A DNA stretch of 64,000 bases from Cryomorphaceae bacterium BACL29 MAG-121220-bin8. Lineage in GTDB: Bacteria; Bacteroidota; Bacteroidia; Flavobacteriales; Flavobacteriaceae. The notes beneath the pieces are model-generated. The model was not told where the DNA came from. It worked only from the letters and a program-made list of their open reading frames with translations, and searched no databases. Below, piece after piece: positions 39,473-48,604 of this stretch. The DNA lies in NCBI GenBank assembly GCA_905181705.1, contig CAJIYP010000001.1:372001-436000 (forward strand), read 5' to 3'. How positions within the stretch are numbered: the first letter of the stretch is position 1; each line of letters begins with the position of its first letter. A program made the position numbers and the translations under genes.

Positions 39473-41137
39473 TTATTCCCAAATTACTGTTTTTCCATTT
39501 TTCTCCCAATCCACATAACTATTGGAAAATTTCTCATCAATTTTGGCTCTTTTTATTTTTAATGTTGGAGTAGTCATACCGTTTTCAGGAAGCCAATCTT
39601 CCCTTACTAATATTATTTTTGAAACTTTCTTGTAATTGTCCAATTTACTATTAACATCCTCTAACACTTTTGTTAATTTTTTTGTAACATCTTCTTTATT
39701 CTTAATAGCCGATTCAGATGGAACTGCTAAAAGAATTGGTTGAGTACAATTAAGCCCAACTATACATAACTGAGAGAATTCACTAATATTTCCAAAATCA
39801 GCCTCTATGACACCTGGTTCTATGTATTTTCCTTTGGAAGTCTTAAACATATCTTTAATTCTTCCAGTAATAAACAAGAATCCATCTTTATCAATTCGTC
39901 CTTTATCACCAGTGTGAAGCCAACCATTTTTTAAAGTTTCTTTTGTAACTTCTTCATTTTTATAATATTCACTTAAAATAAAAGGTCCTTTCATTAAAAT
40001 TTCACCTTCTTCACTGATCTTAAGATCTACACCTGGTGTTGGTCTTCCAACTGATCCCCTTCCAAGAGGTTGATACGGGTCTAAATTTGTACATGTAGCA
40101 CAGTTTTCTGTCATTCCATATCCGTTAGTTATAAAAATCCCAATGCTTTTGTACCAGTCTAAAAGCTCAAGAGGCATCGCTGCAGCACCTGTAACAATTG
40201 CCTTAGCTCTTGATAATCCTAAAGCTCCAACTAATTTCTTTTTAATAATCCAAGACAAAATTGGAATTTTAAGAAATGTATTTAGTTTCTTTTGGGGCAT
40301 TTTCATTAAGATTTTTTCCTGAAATTTTGAATAAATCCTAGGTACACCTTGGAAAGCTGTTGGTTGAACATCGTTTAAGTTTTGACCAAAAGTTTCTAAA
40401 GATTCAACAAATGAAATCGTACCACCATATCTAAAAGCAGTATGCTCTATTACCACTCTTTCAAAAATATGATTGAGCGGCATGTAAGAAATGTAATCAT
40501 TTTTACCGCTAAAATCAACTTTAAGTGGGTTACCATCTTCAGTTATTTTTTTTGTGTTGTAAAGCGTTTCATAAGTTAGTACAACTCCTTTTGGATCTCC
40601 AGTAGTTCCGGAGGTAAATATTATTGTCCAAACATCGCTTAGTTTAGGTTGAAAATTTTCTGTGATTGGTTCATGTGAATTTATGAAATCAAACCATTGT
40701 TTTCCCGTAGAAATTTTAGAATGATTTTTATAGTGAGGAAATGCTATGATAGGCATGTCGTCTTTTACTCCCTGTTTCATTTCTTCCCAATTCTCTAACT
40801 TTCCAACAAACAAAGCATCTACATCACCAAAATCTAATAATTTTTCAATTTCATTTGATTTTAAAGTAGGAAAAAAAGGAACGGAAATATGTCCTGCCAT
40901 TGAAATAGCTAAGTCTGCAATAATCCATTCTCTACAGTTTTTAGAAACTAATCCAATATGGCTTTTTTCATCAAGGTCCATTGATTTTAAACCAGTTGCA
41001 AGTTTTCTTGCCATCATTCCGACTTCTCCCCAACTGTAGCTTTCCCATAAATCTCCAAAAGGTTGCTTTAAAAAAGGTTTTTCTTTAAGTTTTTCTTCCC
41101 AGTTGTAAAAAGGAAAGTCAAATAATTCATCAATCAT
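39473..41137 (-). CDS. AMP-forming acyl-CoA synthetase (long-chain type)
   Basis: 554 residues. IIFTSGTTGDPKGVVLTY is the AMP-binding P-loop, YMPLNHIFERV the following block, ITNGYGMTENCA the A5 motif, WLHTGDKGRIDKDGFLFITGRIKDMFKTSKGKYIEP the A7-A8 region (given as adjacent blocks). The ITGRIKDMFKTSKGKYI form is that of long-chain/very-long-chain ligases. It activates a carboxylic acid as CoA ester for the nearby beta-oxidation enzymes. The first gene of a unit with the alpha/beta hydrolase. Confidence 0.92.
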   Translation of the reverse strand: MIDELFDFPFYNWEEKLKEKPFLKQPFGDLWESYSWGEVGMMARKLATGLKSMDLDEKSHIGLVSKNCREWIIADLAISMAGHISVPFFPTLKSNEIEKLLDFGDVDALFVGKLENWEEMKQGVKDDMPIIAFPHYKNHSKISTGKQWFDFINSHEPITENFQPKLSDVWTIIFTSGTTGDPKGVVLTYETLYNTKKITEDGNPLKVDFSGKNDYISYMPLNHIFERVVIEHTAFRYGGTISFVESLETFGQNLNDVQPTAFQGVPRIYSKFQEKILMKMPQKKLNTFLKIPILSWIIKKKLVGALGLSRAKAIVTGAAAMPLELLDWYKSIGIFITNGYGMTENCATCTNLDPYQPLGRGSVGRPTPGVDLKISEEGEILMKGPFILSEYYKNEEVTKETLKNGWLHTGDKGRIDKDGFLFITGRIKDMFKTSKGKYIEPGVIEADFGNISEFSQLCIVGLNCTQPILLAVPSESAIKNKEDVTKKLTKVLEDVNSKLDNYKKVSKIILVREDWLPENGMTTPTLKIKRAKIDEKFSNSYVDWEKNGKTVIWE

Positions 41138-41159
41138 GATTTATAAATTTTATCGTTTG

Positions 41160-41446
41160 TTGTCTTAATTTTTAACTCAGAAATACCTACTTTTTTTCAA
41201 CGCCTCTAATATTCAAGAGGAATATTTTACCATCTTCATCTTTCAAACAGAAGTATATCTTACGTCATTTATTAATTTCAGTGATGCTCTTTCTACTGAT
41301 TTAGTTGGTTTTACATTCGAGCCTTCCCAAGTTAATTCTATTTTTAATAACTCAAATTAGGGACCAGCTTTCCATTTATTTCAATCTGATTTATCAAGTT
41401 TAATCTTCCTATAAACAATTTTTTCAGGAGGATTTTTAATCATGAA
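41160..41446 (-). pseudogene. Decayed gene fragment (resembles C-terminus of a glycoside-hydrolase-like family)
   Basis: On the minus strand the frame starting MIKNPPEKIVYRKIKLDKS continues as NKWKAGP, FELLKIELTWEGSNVKPT and RASLKLINDVRYTSV but contains TGA where Trp is expected and TAA where Glu is expected. After a frame change, KDEDGKIFLLNIRG and VGISELKIKTTN follow. The pattern WEGS...P..S...V..LRDPaiFEdDGK.yLLYs.aGE.gIgIAEL is known to me from uncharacterised, glycosidase-like proteins. Two stops and one frameshift in about 95 residues show long-standing decay. Confidence 0.55.
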
Positions 41447-41550
41447 TTAATCAAATATAAAATTTTTTCTTGTATAAGTAAACTAGCGTGCCTGACTTTT
41501 GTTTCAATAACAAGTATTTTTTAGGTGTCATAATTTTTTTAATGCTTTCA

Positions 41551-41771
41551 TTATTGTTTGGTAGAAATAATATCGTAATCTGATATTTTAATTTTCTTTG
41601 TTTTTAATCTTTATGAAATTGTTGTTCCTGGCCAAATGGTAACATTTTTTTTGTTTTCTCCTGCGATATACCAACTTTGACATCCTCCAGTGTACCAAAT
41701 CATTTTTTTTAATCTTTTTTGTATTTTTTCATTAAATTTTCTAAACACACTTTCTTTTTATTTATTTTGTA
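41551..41771 (-). pseudogene. C-terminal remnant of a Baeyer-Villiger-type flavin monooxygenase
   Basis: Minus-strand codons give VFRKFNEKIQKRLKKMIW, YTGGCQSWYIAGENKKN, VTIWPGTTIS, a TAA, then RLKTKKIKISDYDIIS and the final stop at 41551. This matches the C-terminal signature of BVMO/FMO-like proteins (W-x-x-GC-x-SWY, then N-x-T-x-WPG-x-T and a closing D-Y). Everything N-terminal of about 45 residues before the signature is gone. Together with the fragment at 41160 it accounts for most of the 667-nt gap; the remaining 41447-41550 holds nothing recognisable. Confidence 0.7.
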
Positions 41772-41804
41772 TTTTTAATATAATATTTATAATTTTTTTA
41801 TTTA

Positions 41805-43403
41805 ATGAAAGTTCGTAAGCCAAGAGTAGATGTTTTAAGTTCAAATTTTATTGAAAATGAAATTTCAATGATTAAATTATTGAAAGAACTTAACTCTTAT
41901 TTTAAGCTATCGAAAATTGAAGGAAGTAAAGAAAAAATTAAAAGAACTAGGAGTAGAAAAAAACTTCTAGCCAGAGAAAAAATTGATTTGTTACTTGATA
42001 AAAATAAACCCTATATTGAGTTAATGCCTCTTGCTGGCTTAAAGCATGAAAATGGATTTGGTGCTGGAGGAACTACTGTTGTTATATTAGGATATGTTTC
42101 TGATGTACTTTGTTTAATAAATGCAAATGTTTCTACAAGAAAAGCCGGTGCAATTGATTATGCTACTAGTTTAAAAAACCTAAGGTTATCGCAAATTGCA
42201 AGTGAAAATAAATTATTAACTATAAATCTTGTTGAAAGCGGTGGAGCTAATTTACCAGATCAAGATAGAGTTTTTAATAACTACGGAAAGTTCTTTTTGG
42301 AAATGTCTAGAAGATCTAAGCAAGGAATTCCGACTATTTCTGTTGTCTTTGGAAATGCAACAGCAGGTGGAGCTTACGTCCCTGGCATGTCTGATTATTC
42401 AATTTTTCAACAGAACACTGCTAAAGTATTTTTAGCTGGGCCTCCGTTAGTAAAAATGGCAACTAATGAAGTTGCTAATGATGAGGAATTAGGAGGAGCT
42501 CAAATGCATAGTAGTATTTCGGGGGTTTCAGATTTTTTAGCTAAAGATGAAAAGGATGCTTTAGAAATAACAAAAAATTTAATTACAAAAATTAAGCCGC
42601 CAACAGAAAATAAGTATGAAAGTGATGCCACTGAACCAAAATTTGATAAAAAAGAGATTTTAGGAATAATTCCTTCACATTTAAAAAAACCATTTGATAT
42701 CAGAGATCTAGTCAAAAGATTTGTTGATGGTTCTGAATTTTTAGAGTTTAAAGAAAATTATGGCAAAACAATGTTTTGTTGTTGGACAAAAATAAATGGT
42801 TACCCTGTTGGAATTATTGCCAATAATGGTGTGATTTTTATTGAGTCGGCAAGAAAAGCCACTCATTTTATACAATTGGCTAATAAATCAAATACTCCTT
42901 TACTATTTATCCATAACACAACAGGATTTATGGTAGGTAAGAAGTACGAACAAAACGGTATGATTAACGTTGGATCTCAATTAATTCATGCTGTTTCAGG
43001 AAGCACAGTCCCGCATATTAGTCTTCAAGTTGGTAATTCTTACGGAGCTGGAAATTATGCAATGTGTGGTAGATCTTTTGAACCTCGATTTCTATTTTCA
43101 TATCCCAATTCAAAATCTGGCGTTATGGGAGCAGATCAGTTGTCAGGTGTAATGGAAATTGTGAAAAGAAATTCGGCATCTTCATTAAATAAAGTTATTG
43201 ATGAAGAGAAACTTAAAACAGAAAAGAAAAAACTAGCTGAAGAGGCTGATGAAAAGGCAAGTGTTTGGCACACTACATCTGAGGTTTGGGATGATGGAGT
43301 TATTGATCCAACAGAAACAAGAAAATATTTATCCCTAGCATTAGCAACTGTTTATACTAATGAAATAAAAGGATCTAACAACTTTGGAATATTTAGAATG
43401 TAA
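41805..43403 (+). CDS. Acyl-CoA carboxylase carboxyltransferase (beta) subunit
   Basis: 532 residues with N- and C-terminal carboxyltransferase halves. RKKLLAREKIDLLLDKN, NLVESGGANLPDQ, TAGGAYVPGMSDYSI, FLAGPPLVKMATNEV and GNSYGAGNYAMCGRSFEPRFLF are the acyl-CoA and carboxybiotin oxyanion sites of methylcrotonyl-/geranyl-CoA type beta subunits. No biotin carboxylase or biotin carrier gene is in the window, so it must borrow a partner or act otherwise. It heads a nine-gene + strand operon. Confidence 0.9.
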   Translation: MKVRKPRVDVLSSNFIENEISMIKLLKELNSYFKLSKIEGSKEKIKRTRSRKKLLAREKIDLLLDKNKPYIELMPLAGLKHENGFGAGGTTVVILGYVSDVLCLINANVSTRKAGAIDYATSLKNLRLSQIASENKLLTINLVESGGANLPDQDRVFNNYGKFFLEMSRRSKQGIPTISVVFGNATAGGAYVPGMSDYSIFQQNTAKVFLAGPPLVKMATNEVANDEELGGAQMHSSISGVSDFLAKDEKDALEITKNLITKIKPPTENKYESDATEPKFDKKEILGIIPSHLKKPFDIRDLVKRFVDGSEFLEFKENYGKTMFCCWTKINGYPVGIIANNGVIFIESARKATHFIQLANKSNTPLLFIHNTTGFMVGKKYEQNGMINVGSQLIHAVSGSTVPHISLQVGNSYGAGNYAMCGRSFEPRFLFSYPNSKSGVMGADQLSGVMEIVKRNSASSLNKVIDEEKLKTEKKKLAEEADEKASVWHTTSEVWDDGVIDPTETRKYLSLALATVYTNEIKGSNNFGIFRM

Positions 43404-43411
43404 TATTTACT

Positions 43412-44224
43412 ATGAATTATTTTAATGAAATAGATATTCAAAATATAAAATCATATGAATTTGATTTTATTGAATTAGACGAAACAGATTTTGTCTTTAC
43501 AGTCACATTGAATCGTCCAAAAAAGAAAAACGCTTTACATCCTCAAATGATTAATGAAATAGCATTTGCCTTTCAATATGCATTTTATAATGATAATGTT
43601 AGAGCCGTATTGTTAAAGTCTAACGGAGATGTGTTTTGTTCAGGATTAGATCTGAAATCCTTAAATGGTGATATTGAAAAAAATAACTCAACTGTTCCTA
43701 AAGCCAATTCAAAAGTTTTGATTGGAGAATTATTTAATAAACTTTATAAACCAAAAATTTGTCAATTGGAGGGTGATGTATATGCTGGAGGATTTTTAAT
43801 AGTCGCAGGATGTAATTATGTGGTAGCTAAAAAAAATATAGTTTTAGGTCTTCCAGAAGTTAAGCGTGGTATTTTCCCATTTCAAGTAATGGAATCTCTA
43901 TCAAAAGTAATTTCTATAAGAAATATAATGGATTGGTGCATAAGAGGATATAATTTAGATGTAGAAATTGCAAAAAAATGGGGACTAGTTTCTCAAGTTG
44001 TTGAAAAAAGTGATTTAATTAACACTGTTCAAAACTGGTTAAAAGATGTGGTTTCTAACTCTCCAAGTGCTATAAGGTTGGGTTTAGAAGCTTCGGACAA
44101 TATTAGTTCCAGTGAACTGAATCATGAATATTTATCAAAAATGTTAGAAAAAGTTTTACAATCAGAAGATGCTAAAGAGGGTATAAAAGCTTTCAAAGAA
44201 AAAAGAAAACCAAAATGGAATTAA
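43412..44224 (+). CDS. Enoyl-CoA hydratase/isomerase family protein
   Basis: 270 residues with a crotonase fold. TLNRPKKKNALHPQMINE, the first oxyanion segment GDVFCSGLDLKSL and the second, QLEGDVYAGGFLIVAGCNYVV, are visible. GLPEVKRGIFPFQVME lies where catalytic Glu residues are found. Eight nucleotides separate it from the carboxyltransferase gene, as in clusters where a hydratase acts on a carboxylated enoyl-CoA. Confidence 0.88.
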   Translation: MNYFNEIDIQNIKSYEFDFIELDETDFVFTVTLNRPKKKNALHPQMINEIAFAFQYAFYNDNVRAVLLKSNGDVFCSGLDLKSLNGDIEKNNSTVPKANSKVLIGELFNKLYKPKICQLEGDVYAGGFLIVAGCNYVVAKKNIVLGLPEVKRGIFPFQVMESLSKVISIRNIMDWCIRGYNLDVEIAKKWGLVSQVVEKSDLINTVQNWLKDVVSNSPSAIRLGLEASDNISSSELNHEYLSKMLEKVLQSEDAKEGIKAFKEKRKPKWN

Positions 44225-44287
44225 TTTATTAATTTTTTAACAAATTGTTATGCATGCATAGTAAATTTAAATACTTTTGAGTCAATT

Positions 44288-45289
44288 ATGAAAATTAAAA
44301 ATAAACTTATCAGATTAATAAAGAGACCTTTAGGTTTTCCTAGTGAAGATACCTGGAAACTTGATGAAGAAATCCTGTCTCCATTAAACGAAAATGAAAT
44401 CTTAATTGAAAACCATTATATTTCTTTTGATCCAGCCATGAGGGGATGGTTAAATGAAACTAGATCTTACATAGAGCCTGTTAAAATTGGTGAGGTAATG
44501 AGAGCCGGTTCCATTGGAAAGGTTTTAGAATCAAAGAATTCTAAATTTTCTAAAGGAGATATCGTTTCTGGTTGGGCCGGAGTTCAACAATATTCAATAA
44601 ATAACGGAAAAGGTTTTTTTAAAATAAGTCCAGGTAATATAGATTTACCTGTATTTATAGGAACCCTAGGCATGCCTGGAATGACAGCATATTTTGGTAT
44701 TTTAGAAGTCGGAAAAATCAAAGAAGGTGATACTGTTTTAGTTTCAGCAGCAGCTGGTGCAGTAGGGAGTATTGTGGGACAAATAGCCAAAATAAAAGGA
44801 TGTAAAGTTATTGGAATCGCCGGAGGAAGAGATAAATGCGATTATGTCATTAATGATTTAGGGTTTGATGGTTGTATAGATTACAAAAATGAAAGTGTAA
44901 CAAGAGGAATTAAAAGGGAATGCCTAAATGGAATTGATGTTTATTTTGATAATGTAGGAGGGGATATTTTGGATGCAGCTTTAATTTTTATTAATAAAAA
45001 TGCTAGAATAGTAGTTTGTGGAGCAATCTCTCAATACAATGAGACTGCAGTAAACGGACCAAAGAATTATCTTTCTTTATTGGTCAACAGAGCTACCATG
45101 ACTGGTATGGTTGTTTTTGATTATTCAAATAAATATGCCATAGCAGTAAATCAAATGAAAATTTGGATAGAACAAGGGAAATTAAAATCAAAAGAGGACG
45201 TTTATTCTGGAATAGAAAATTTTTATGAAATTTTCAAGAAGTTATTTAATGGTGACAAAAAAGGAAAATTAATTTTAAAAGTAAAATAA
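44288..45289 (+). CDS. NADP-dependent MDR-family oxidoreductase
   Basis: 333 residues, zinc-free medium-chain dehydrogenase/reductase. [16 protein letters not shown] at about residues 38-53 and [20 protein letters not shown] mark the prostaglandin reductase/CurA group. [20 protein letters not shown] is the Rossmann P-loop and [14 protein letters not shown] the cofactor-contact strand. Enzymes of this group reduce alpha,beta-unsaturated carbonyls with NADPH. It sits 63 nt after the hydratase. Confidence 0.88.
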   Translation: MKIKNKLIRLIKRPLGFPSEDTWKLDEEILSPLNENEILIENHYISFDPAMRGWLNETRSYIEPVKIGEVMRAGSIGKVLESKNSKFSKGDIVSGWAGVQQYSINNGKGFFKISPGNIDLPVFIGTLGMPGMTAYFGILEVGKIKEGDTVLVSAAAGAVGSIVGQIAKIKGCKVIGIAGGRDKCDYVINDLGFDGCIDYKNESVTRGIKRECLNGIDVYFDNVGGDILDAALIFINKNARIVVCGAISQYNETAVNGPKNYLSLLVNRATMTGMVVFDYSNKYAIAVNQMKIWIEQGKLKSKEDVYSGIENFYEIFKKLFNGDKKGKLILKVK

Positions 45290-45296
45290 TTTCAAA

Positions 45297-46478
45297 ATGA
45301 GAGAAGCATTAATTGTATCAACCGCAAGGACCCCAATAGGAAAAGCTTATCGTGGAACTTTTAACAATACTAATGCCCCTAGAATGGCAGGTTGGGCAAT
45401 TGAAGAAGCTGTTAAAAGATCTGGAATAGATCCAGAAAAAATTGATGATGTTATAATGGGTTGTGCAATTCAGCAAGGAACAACTCATGGGAATATAGCT
45501 AGAAATAGTGCATTAAGCGCAGGACTTCCTGTAACTGTTAGTGGAATGACTATAGATAGACAATGTTCCTCTGGAATGATGGCTATCGCTACTGCTGCTA
45601 AACAAATCATTGTTGATGGAATGGATGTTGTAGTTGGTGGAGGTTTGGAATCTATAAGTTTAGTTCAAAATGAAAAAATGAATATTGATCGTTATCTCGA
45701 TAAAAATTTAATTTTAAAACATAAACATATTTATATGCCAATGTTGCAAACTGCTGAAGTTGTTGGTAAAAAATATGGAATATCAAGAGAAGACCAAGAC
45801 TTATATTCTTATTATAGTCAAATGAGAACTGCTAAAGCTCAAGAAACTGGAAAATTTGACAAAGAGATTTTTCCTGTAAATACTACAATGGGAGTTTACA
45901 ATAAAGAAACAAAAGAAATTTCTTTAGTTGAGAAAATGTTGTCAAAAGATGAAGGGAATAGAACAAGCACTAACATCGACGGTTTAAGTTCTTTGAAGCC
46001 TGTTGTTGAAGGTGGTTTAATTACCGCTGGAAATGCCAGTCAGCTTTCCGATGGGGCATCTGCCTGTGTTTTGATGGAATCTTCTTTGGCTGCAAAACAA
46101 AACGTCACTCCTCTGGGGATTTACAGAGGAATTACTGTAGCAGGTTGTGAACCTGACGAAATGGGTATTGGCCCAATTTATGCAGTTCCAAAGTTATTAA
46201 AACAACATAATTTAAAAGTAAGTGATATTGGACTTTGGGAGTTAAATGAAGCTTTTGCTGTTCAAGTAATATACTGTAGAGATATTTTAAAAATTCCTAA
46301 TGAATTATTAAATGTTAATGGTGGAGCAATTTCAATTGGTCATCCTTATGGAATGAGTGGTTCAAGAATGGTAGCTCATGCCCTTATTGAGGGTAAAAGA
46401 AGAGGTGCTAAGTATGTGGTATCAACAATGTGTGTCGGAGGTGGAATGGGTGCTGCAGGTTTATTTGAGGTTACATAG
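45297..46478 (+). CDS. Acetyl-CoA C-acyltransferase (thiolase)
   Basis: 393 residues. The nucleophilic Cys is in [17 protein letters not shown] (about residue 90), and the C-terminal His and Cys are in [18 protein letters not shown] and [13 protein letters not shown]. The enzyme thiolytically cleaves 3-oxoacyl-CoA to acetyl-CoA, closing the beta-oxidation cycle served by the surrounding genes. It begins 7 nt after the MDR gene. Confidence 0.94.
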   Translation: MREALIVSTARTPIGKAYRGTFNNTNAPRMAGWAIEEAVKRSGIDPEKIDDVIMGCAIQQGTTHGNIARNSALSAGLPVTVSGMTIDRQCSSGMMAIATAAKQIIVDGMDVVVGGGLESISLVQNEKMNIDRYLDKNLILKHKHIYMPMLQTAEVVGKKYGISREDQDLYSYYSQMRTAKAQETGKFDKEIFPVNTTMGVYNKETKEISLVEKMLSKDEGNRTSTNIDGLSSLKPVVEGGLITAGNASQLSDGASACVLMESSLAAKQNVTPLGIYRGITVAGCEPDEMGIGPIYAVPKLLKQHNLKVSDIGLWELNEAFAVQVIYCRDILKIPNELLNVNGGAISIGHPYGMSGSRMVAHALIEGKRRGAKYVVSTMCVGGGMGAAGLFEVT

Positions 46479-46527
46479 TATAAAAAAATAAGCTTATATA
46501 AATTAAATGATAACTTAAATCAAAAAA

Positions 46528-47268
46528 ATGAAAAGATTAGAAGGTCAGGTAGCAATAGTAACTGGAGGAGCAAGAGGAATTGGAGAGGGTATTTGTGAGG
46601 TTTTTTGCCGTGAAGGTGCAACCGTATTACTTTGGGATGTTTTAGATGGAACAGAAACTGCAGAAAAAATATCTAAATCAGGAGGAAAAATATTTTTTCA
46701 AAAAGTTGATGTAACATCTCAAGAGTCTGTTGATTCTGCAATTATTGAAATAATTAAAAATCATGGAAAGATAGATGTATTAATTAATAATGCAGGTATT
46801 ATTAGAGATAAGTCATTTTTGAAAATGTCTGAGGAGGATTGGGACTCCGTCATTAATGTAAATCTTAAATCTCTTTTTGTAGTTACTAAATCAGTTATTC
46901 CTCACATGAAAGAAAATGGATATGGAAGAATTGTTTCTGCATCTTCCATAAATGGATCTGCTGGTGCTTTTGGTCAAACAAATTATTGCGCTACAAAAGC
47001 AGGAATCTCTGGATTTACAAGAGCACTCTGTAAAGAAGTTGGTAAATATGGAATTACTGTTAACGCTGTTGCTCCTGGATTTGTTAAATCTGTAATGTCA
47101 GATAGTATGCCTGAAGAAATAATAAAAGCAGGTATTAAAATGATACCAGTTGGAAGAATTGGAACTCCAGAAGATATGGGTCATGCATATTTATTTCTTG
47201 CATCTAAAGAATCTGGATTTGTTAGTGGAATAACTCTTCATGCAAATGGTGGAGCTATGCCAATGTAA
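46528..47268 (+). CDS. SDR: 3-oxoacyl-ACP reductase/3-hydroxyacyl-CoA dehydrogenase-like
   Basis: 246 residues. TGGARGIGEGICEVF, NNAGIIRDKSFLKMSEEDW, and the Ser-Tyr-Lys set in SASSINGSAGAFGQTNYCATK match FabG-type SDRs. The C-terminal FVSGITLHANGGAMPM is typical of the group. Between thiolase and MaoC genes the natural role is oxidation of a 3-hydroxyacyl-CoA; a biosynthetic direction cannot be excluded from sequence. Confidence 0.9.
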   Translation: MKRLEGQVAIVTGGARGIGEGICEVFCREGATVLLWDVLDGTETAEKISKSGGKIFFQKVDVTSQESVDSAIIEIIKNHGKIDVLINNAGIIRDKSFLKMSEEDWDSVINVNLKSLFVVTKSVIPHMKENGYGRIVSASSINGSAGAFGQTNYCATKAGISGFTRALCKEVGKYGITVNAVAPGFVKSVMSDSMPEEIIKAGIKMIPVGRIGTPEDMGHAYLFLASKESGFVSGITLHANGGAMPM

Positions 47269-47292
47269 AAAATAAATTTTAAAAAATAAATA

Positions 47293-47769
47293 ATGGAAAA
47301 TAATGAAGCTTATAAAACTCATTTTGAAAATTTAGAAGAAATGGGTAAAAGTATTGGTAAAGAATTAGGAATAAGTAATTGGGTTGAAATAACTCAAGAA
47401 AAAATCAATCTTTTTGCTAAAATCACAGAAGATGAACAATGGATTCACATTGATGCTGAAAAATCAGCAAAAGAGTCACCATATAAAACCACAATAGCAC
47501 ATGGATTTATGATATTATCTTTAGCTTCAAGATTTTCTTATGATACTGTAACTATTGGTAGTGTTAAAATGGGGGTAAATTATGGTGTGGATAGAGTTAG
47601 ATTTACCAGCGCTACTCCATCTGGAGGAATGGTCAGAGGAAGAGTTTCTTTATTGGAGTTTGAATCTAAGCCTGGTGGTGCAAAATATAAGTTAGGTATT
47701 AAAGTTGAACTTAAAGGTCAGGAAAAACCAGTATGCGTTGCTGAAACTTTAGCAATGGGATACGAATAA
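47293..47769 (+). CDS. MaoC family dehydratase
   Basis: 158 residues, hot-dog fold. ITQEKINLFAKITEDEQWIHID and AKESPYKTTIAHGFMILSL contain the hydratase-2 motif with catalytic Asp/Glu and His in YKTTIAHGF. NYGVDRVRFTSATPSGGMVRG follows as expected. It hydrates enoyl-CoA to 3-hydroxyacyl-CoA and duplicates the activity of the crotonase-fold hydratases in the operon, perhaps for a differently shaped substrate. Confidence 0.92.
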   Translation: MENNEAYKTHFENLEEMGKSIGKELGISNWVEITQEKINLFAKITEDEQWIHIDAEKSAKESPYKTTIAHGFMILSLASRFSYDTVTIGSVKMGVNYGVDRVRFTSATPSGGMVRGRVSLLEFESKPGGAKYKLGIKVELKGQEKPVCVAETLAMGYE

Positions 47770-47778
47770 AAAAATATT

Positions 47779-48561
47779 ATGAAAAATGCAGTATTATTAG
47801 AAATAGAAAAAAACATTGCAGTAATTACTTTAAACCGACCAGAACGTTATAATGCTGTAAATCAGGATTTAGTTGATGGCATAAATGATTGTTTGTCTAT
47901 TGTAGAAAACAATGAAAATATCAGAGCAATAGTATTGACCGGAAATGGTAAAGGTTTTTGTTCAGGTGCTGATATGTCAGTTTTTGGGGAAGAAGTTACT
48001 GCTGAACAAAGAAAAGATTACATAATAGAACAATATCAACCATTAATGAAACGTTTTTTTGAAATAAAAAAACCAATTATTGGTGCCATAAATGGTACAG
48101 CTGCTGGAGTTGGCGCTGCTTTTGCTTTGGTATGTGACCTTAGGGTGATGAGTAAAGAAAGTTCTTTGCTTTATGCTTTTGTCAATATTGGTCTTGGTCC
48201 AGATGGAGGAGCTAGTTGGTTATTATCTAGACAAGTAGGTTATAGTAAAGCATTTGAAATAGCAATTAGTGGTGAAAAAGTACAAGGGGATGAATGTTTG
48301 AAACTAGGCTTGACCAACAGAGTTGTTGAAAAAGAAAATATTTTAAGTGATGCAATTAAATGGGCTCACCATCTTTCGGTTAGACCAACTGTAGCTATTG
48401 GAATAGCAAAGTTCGATATGATTTATTCTATGGATAATAATTTAAATGATACTATTGCCTACGAGGCGGAACAACAAGTAGCAGCTTTTAATAGTCATGA
48501 TTTAAAAGAAGGAGTAACCGCTTTCATTGAGAAAAGAAAGCCCGATTTTTTGGGGAAATAA
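47779..48561 (+). CDS. Enoyl-CoA hydratase/isomerase family protein
   Basis: 260 residues. VITLNRPERYNAVNQDLVDG, TGNGKGFCSGADMSVFGE and KKPIIGAINGTAAGVGAAFAL form the CoA- and oxyanion-binding elements, and VNIGLGPDGGASWLLSRQVG is the PaaG-type segment with Asp where hydratases have Glu. That suggests an isomerase or ring-opening relative rather than a plain hydratase. Nine nucleotides after maoC-like gene. Confidence 0.9.
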   Translation: MKNAVLLEIEKNIAVITLNRPERYNAVNQDLVDGINDCLSIVENNENIRAIVLTGNGKGFCSGADMSVFGEEVTAEQRKDYIIEQYQPLMKRFFEIKKPIIGAINGTAAGVGAAFALVCDLRVMSKESSLLYAFVNIGLGPDGGASWLLSRQVGYSKAFEIAISGEKVQGDECLKLGLTNRVVEKENILSDAIKWAHHLSVRPTVAIGIAKFDMIYSMDNNLNDTIAYEAEQQVAAFNSHDLKEGVTAFIEKRKPDFLGK

Positions 48562-48604
48562 TATATTCAAAAACTAAAATAATAATAATATTAAAGATTA
48601 AGTA

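Noticed and set aside
44239-44259. AACAAATTGTT and ATGCATGCAT palindromes before the MDR oxidoreductase
   Set aside because: Short, AT-rich and inside what looks like a continuous operon; too likely by chance.
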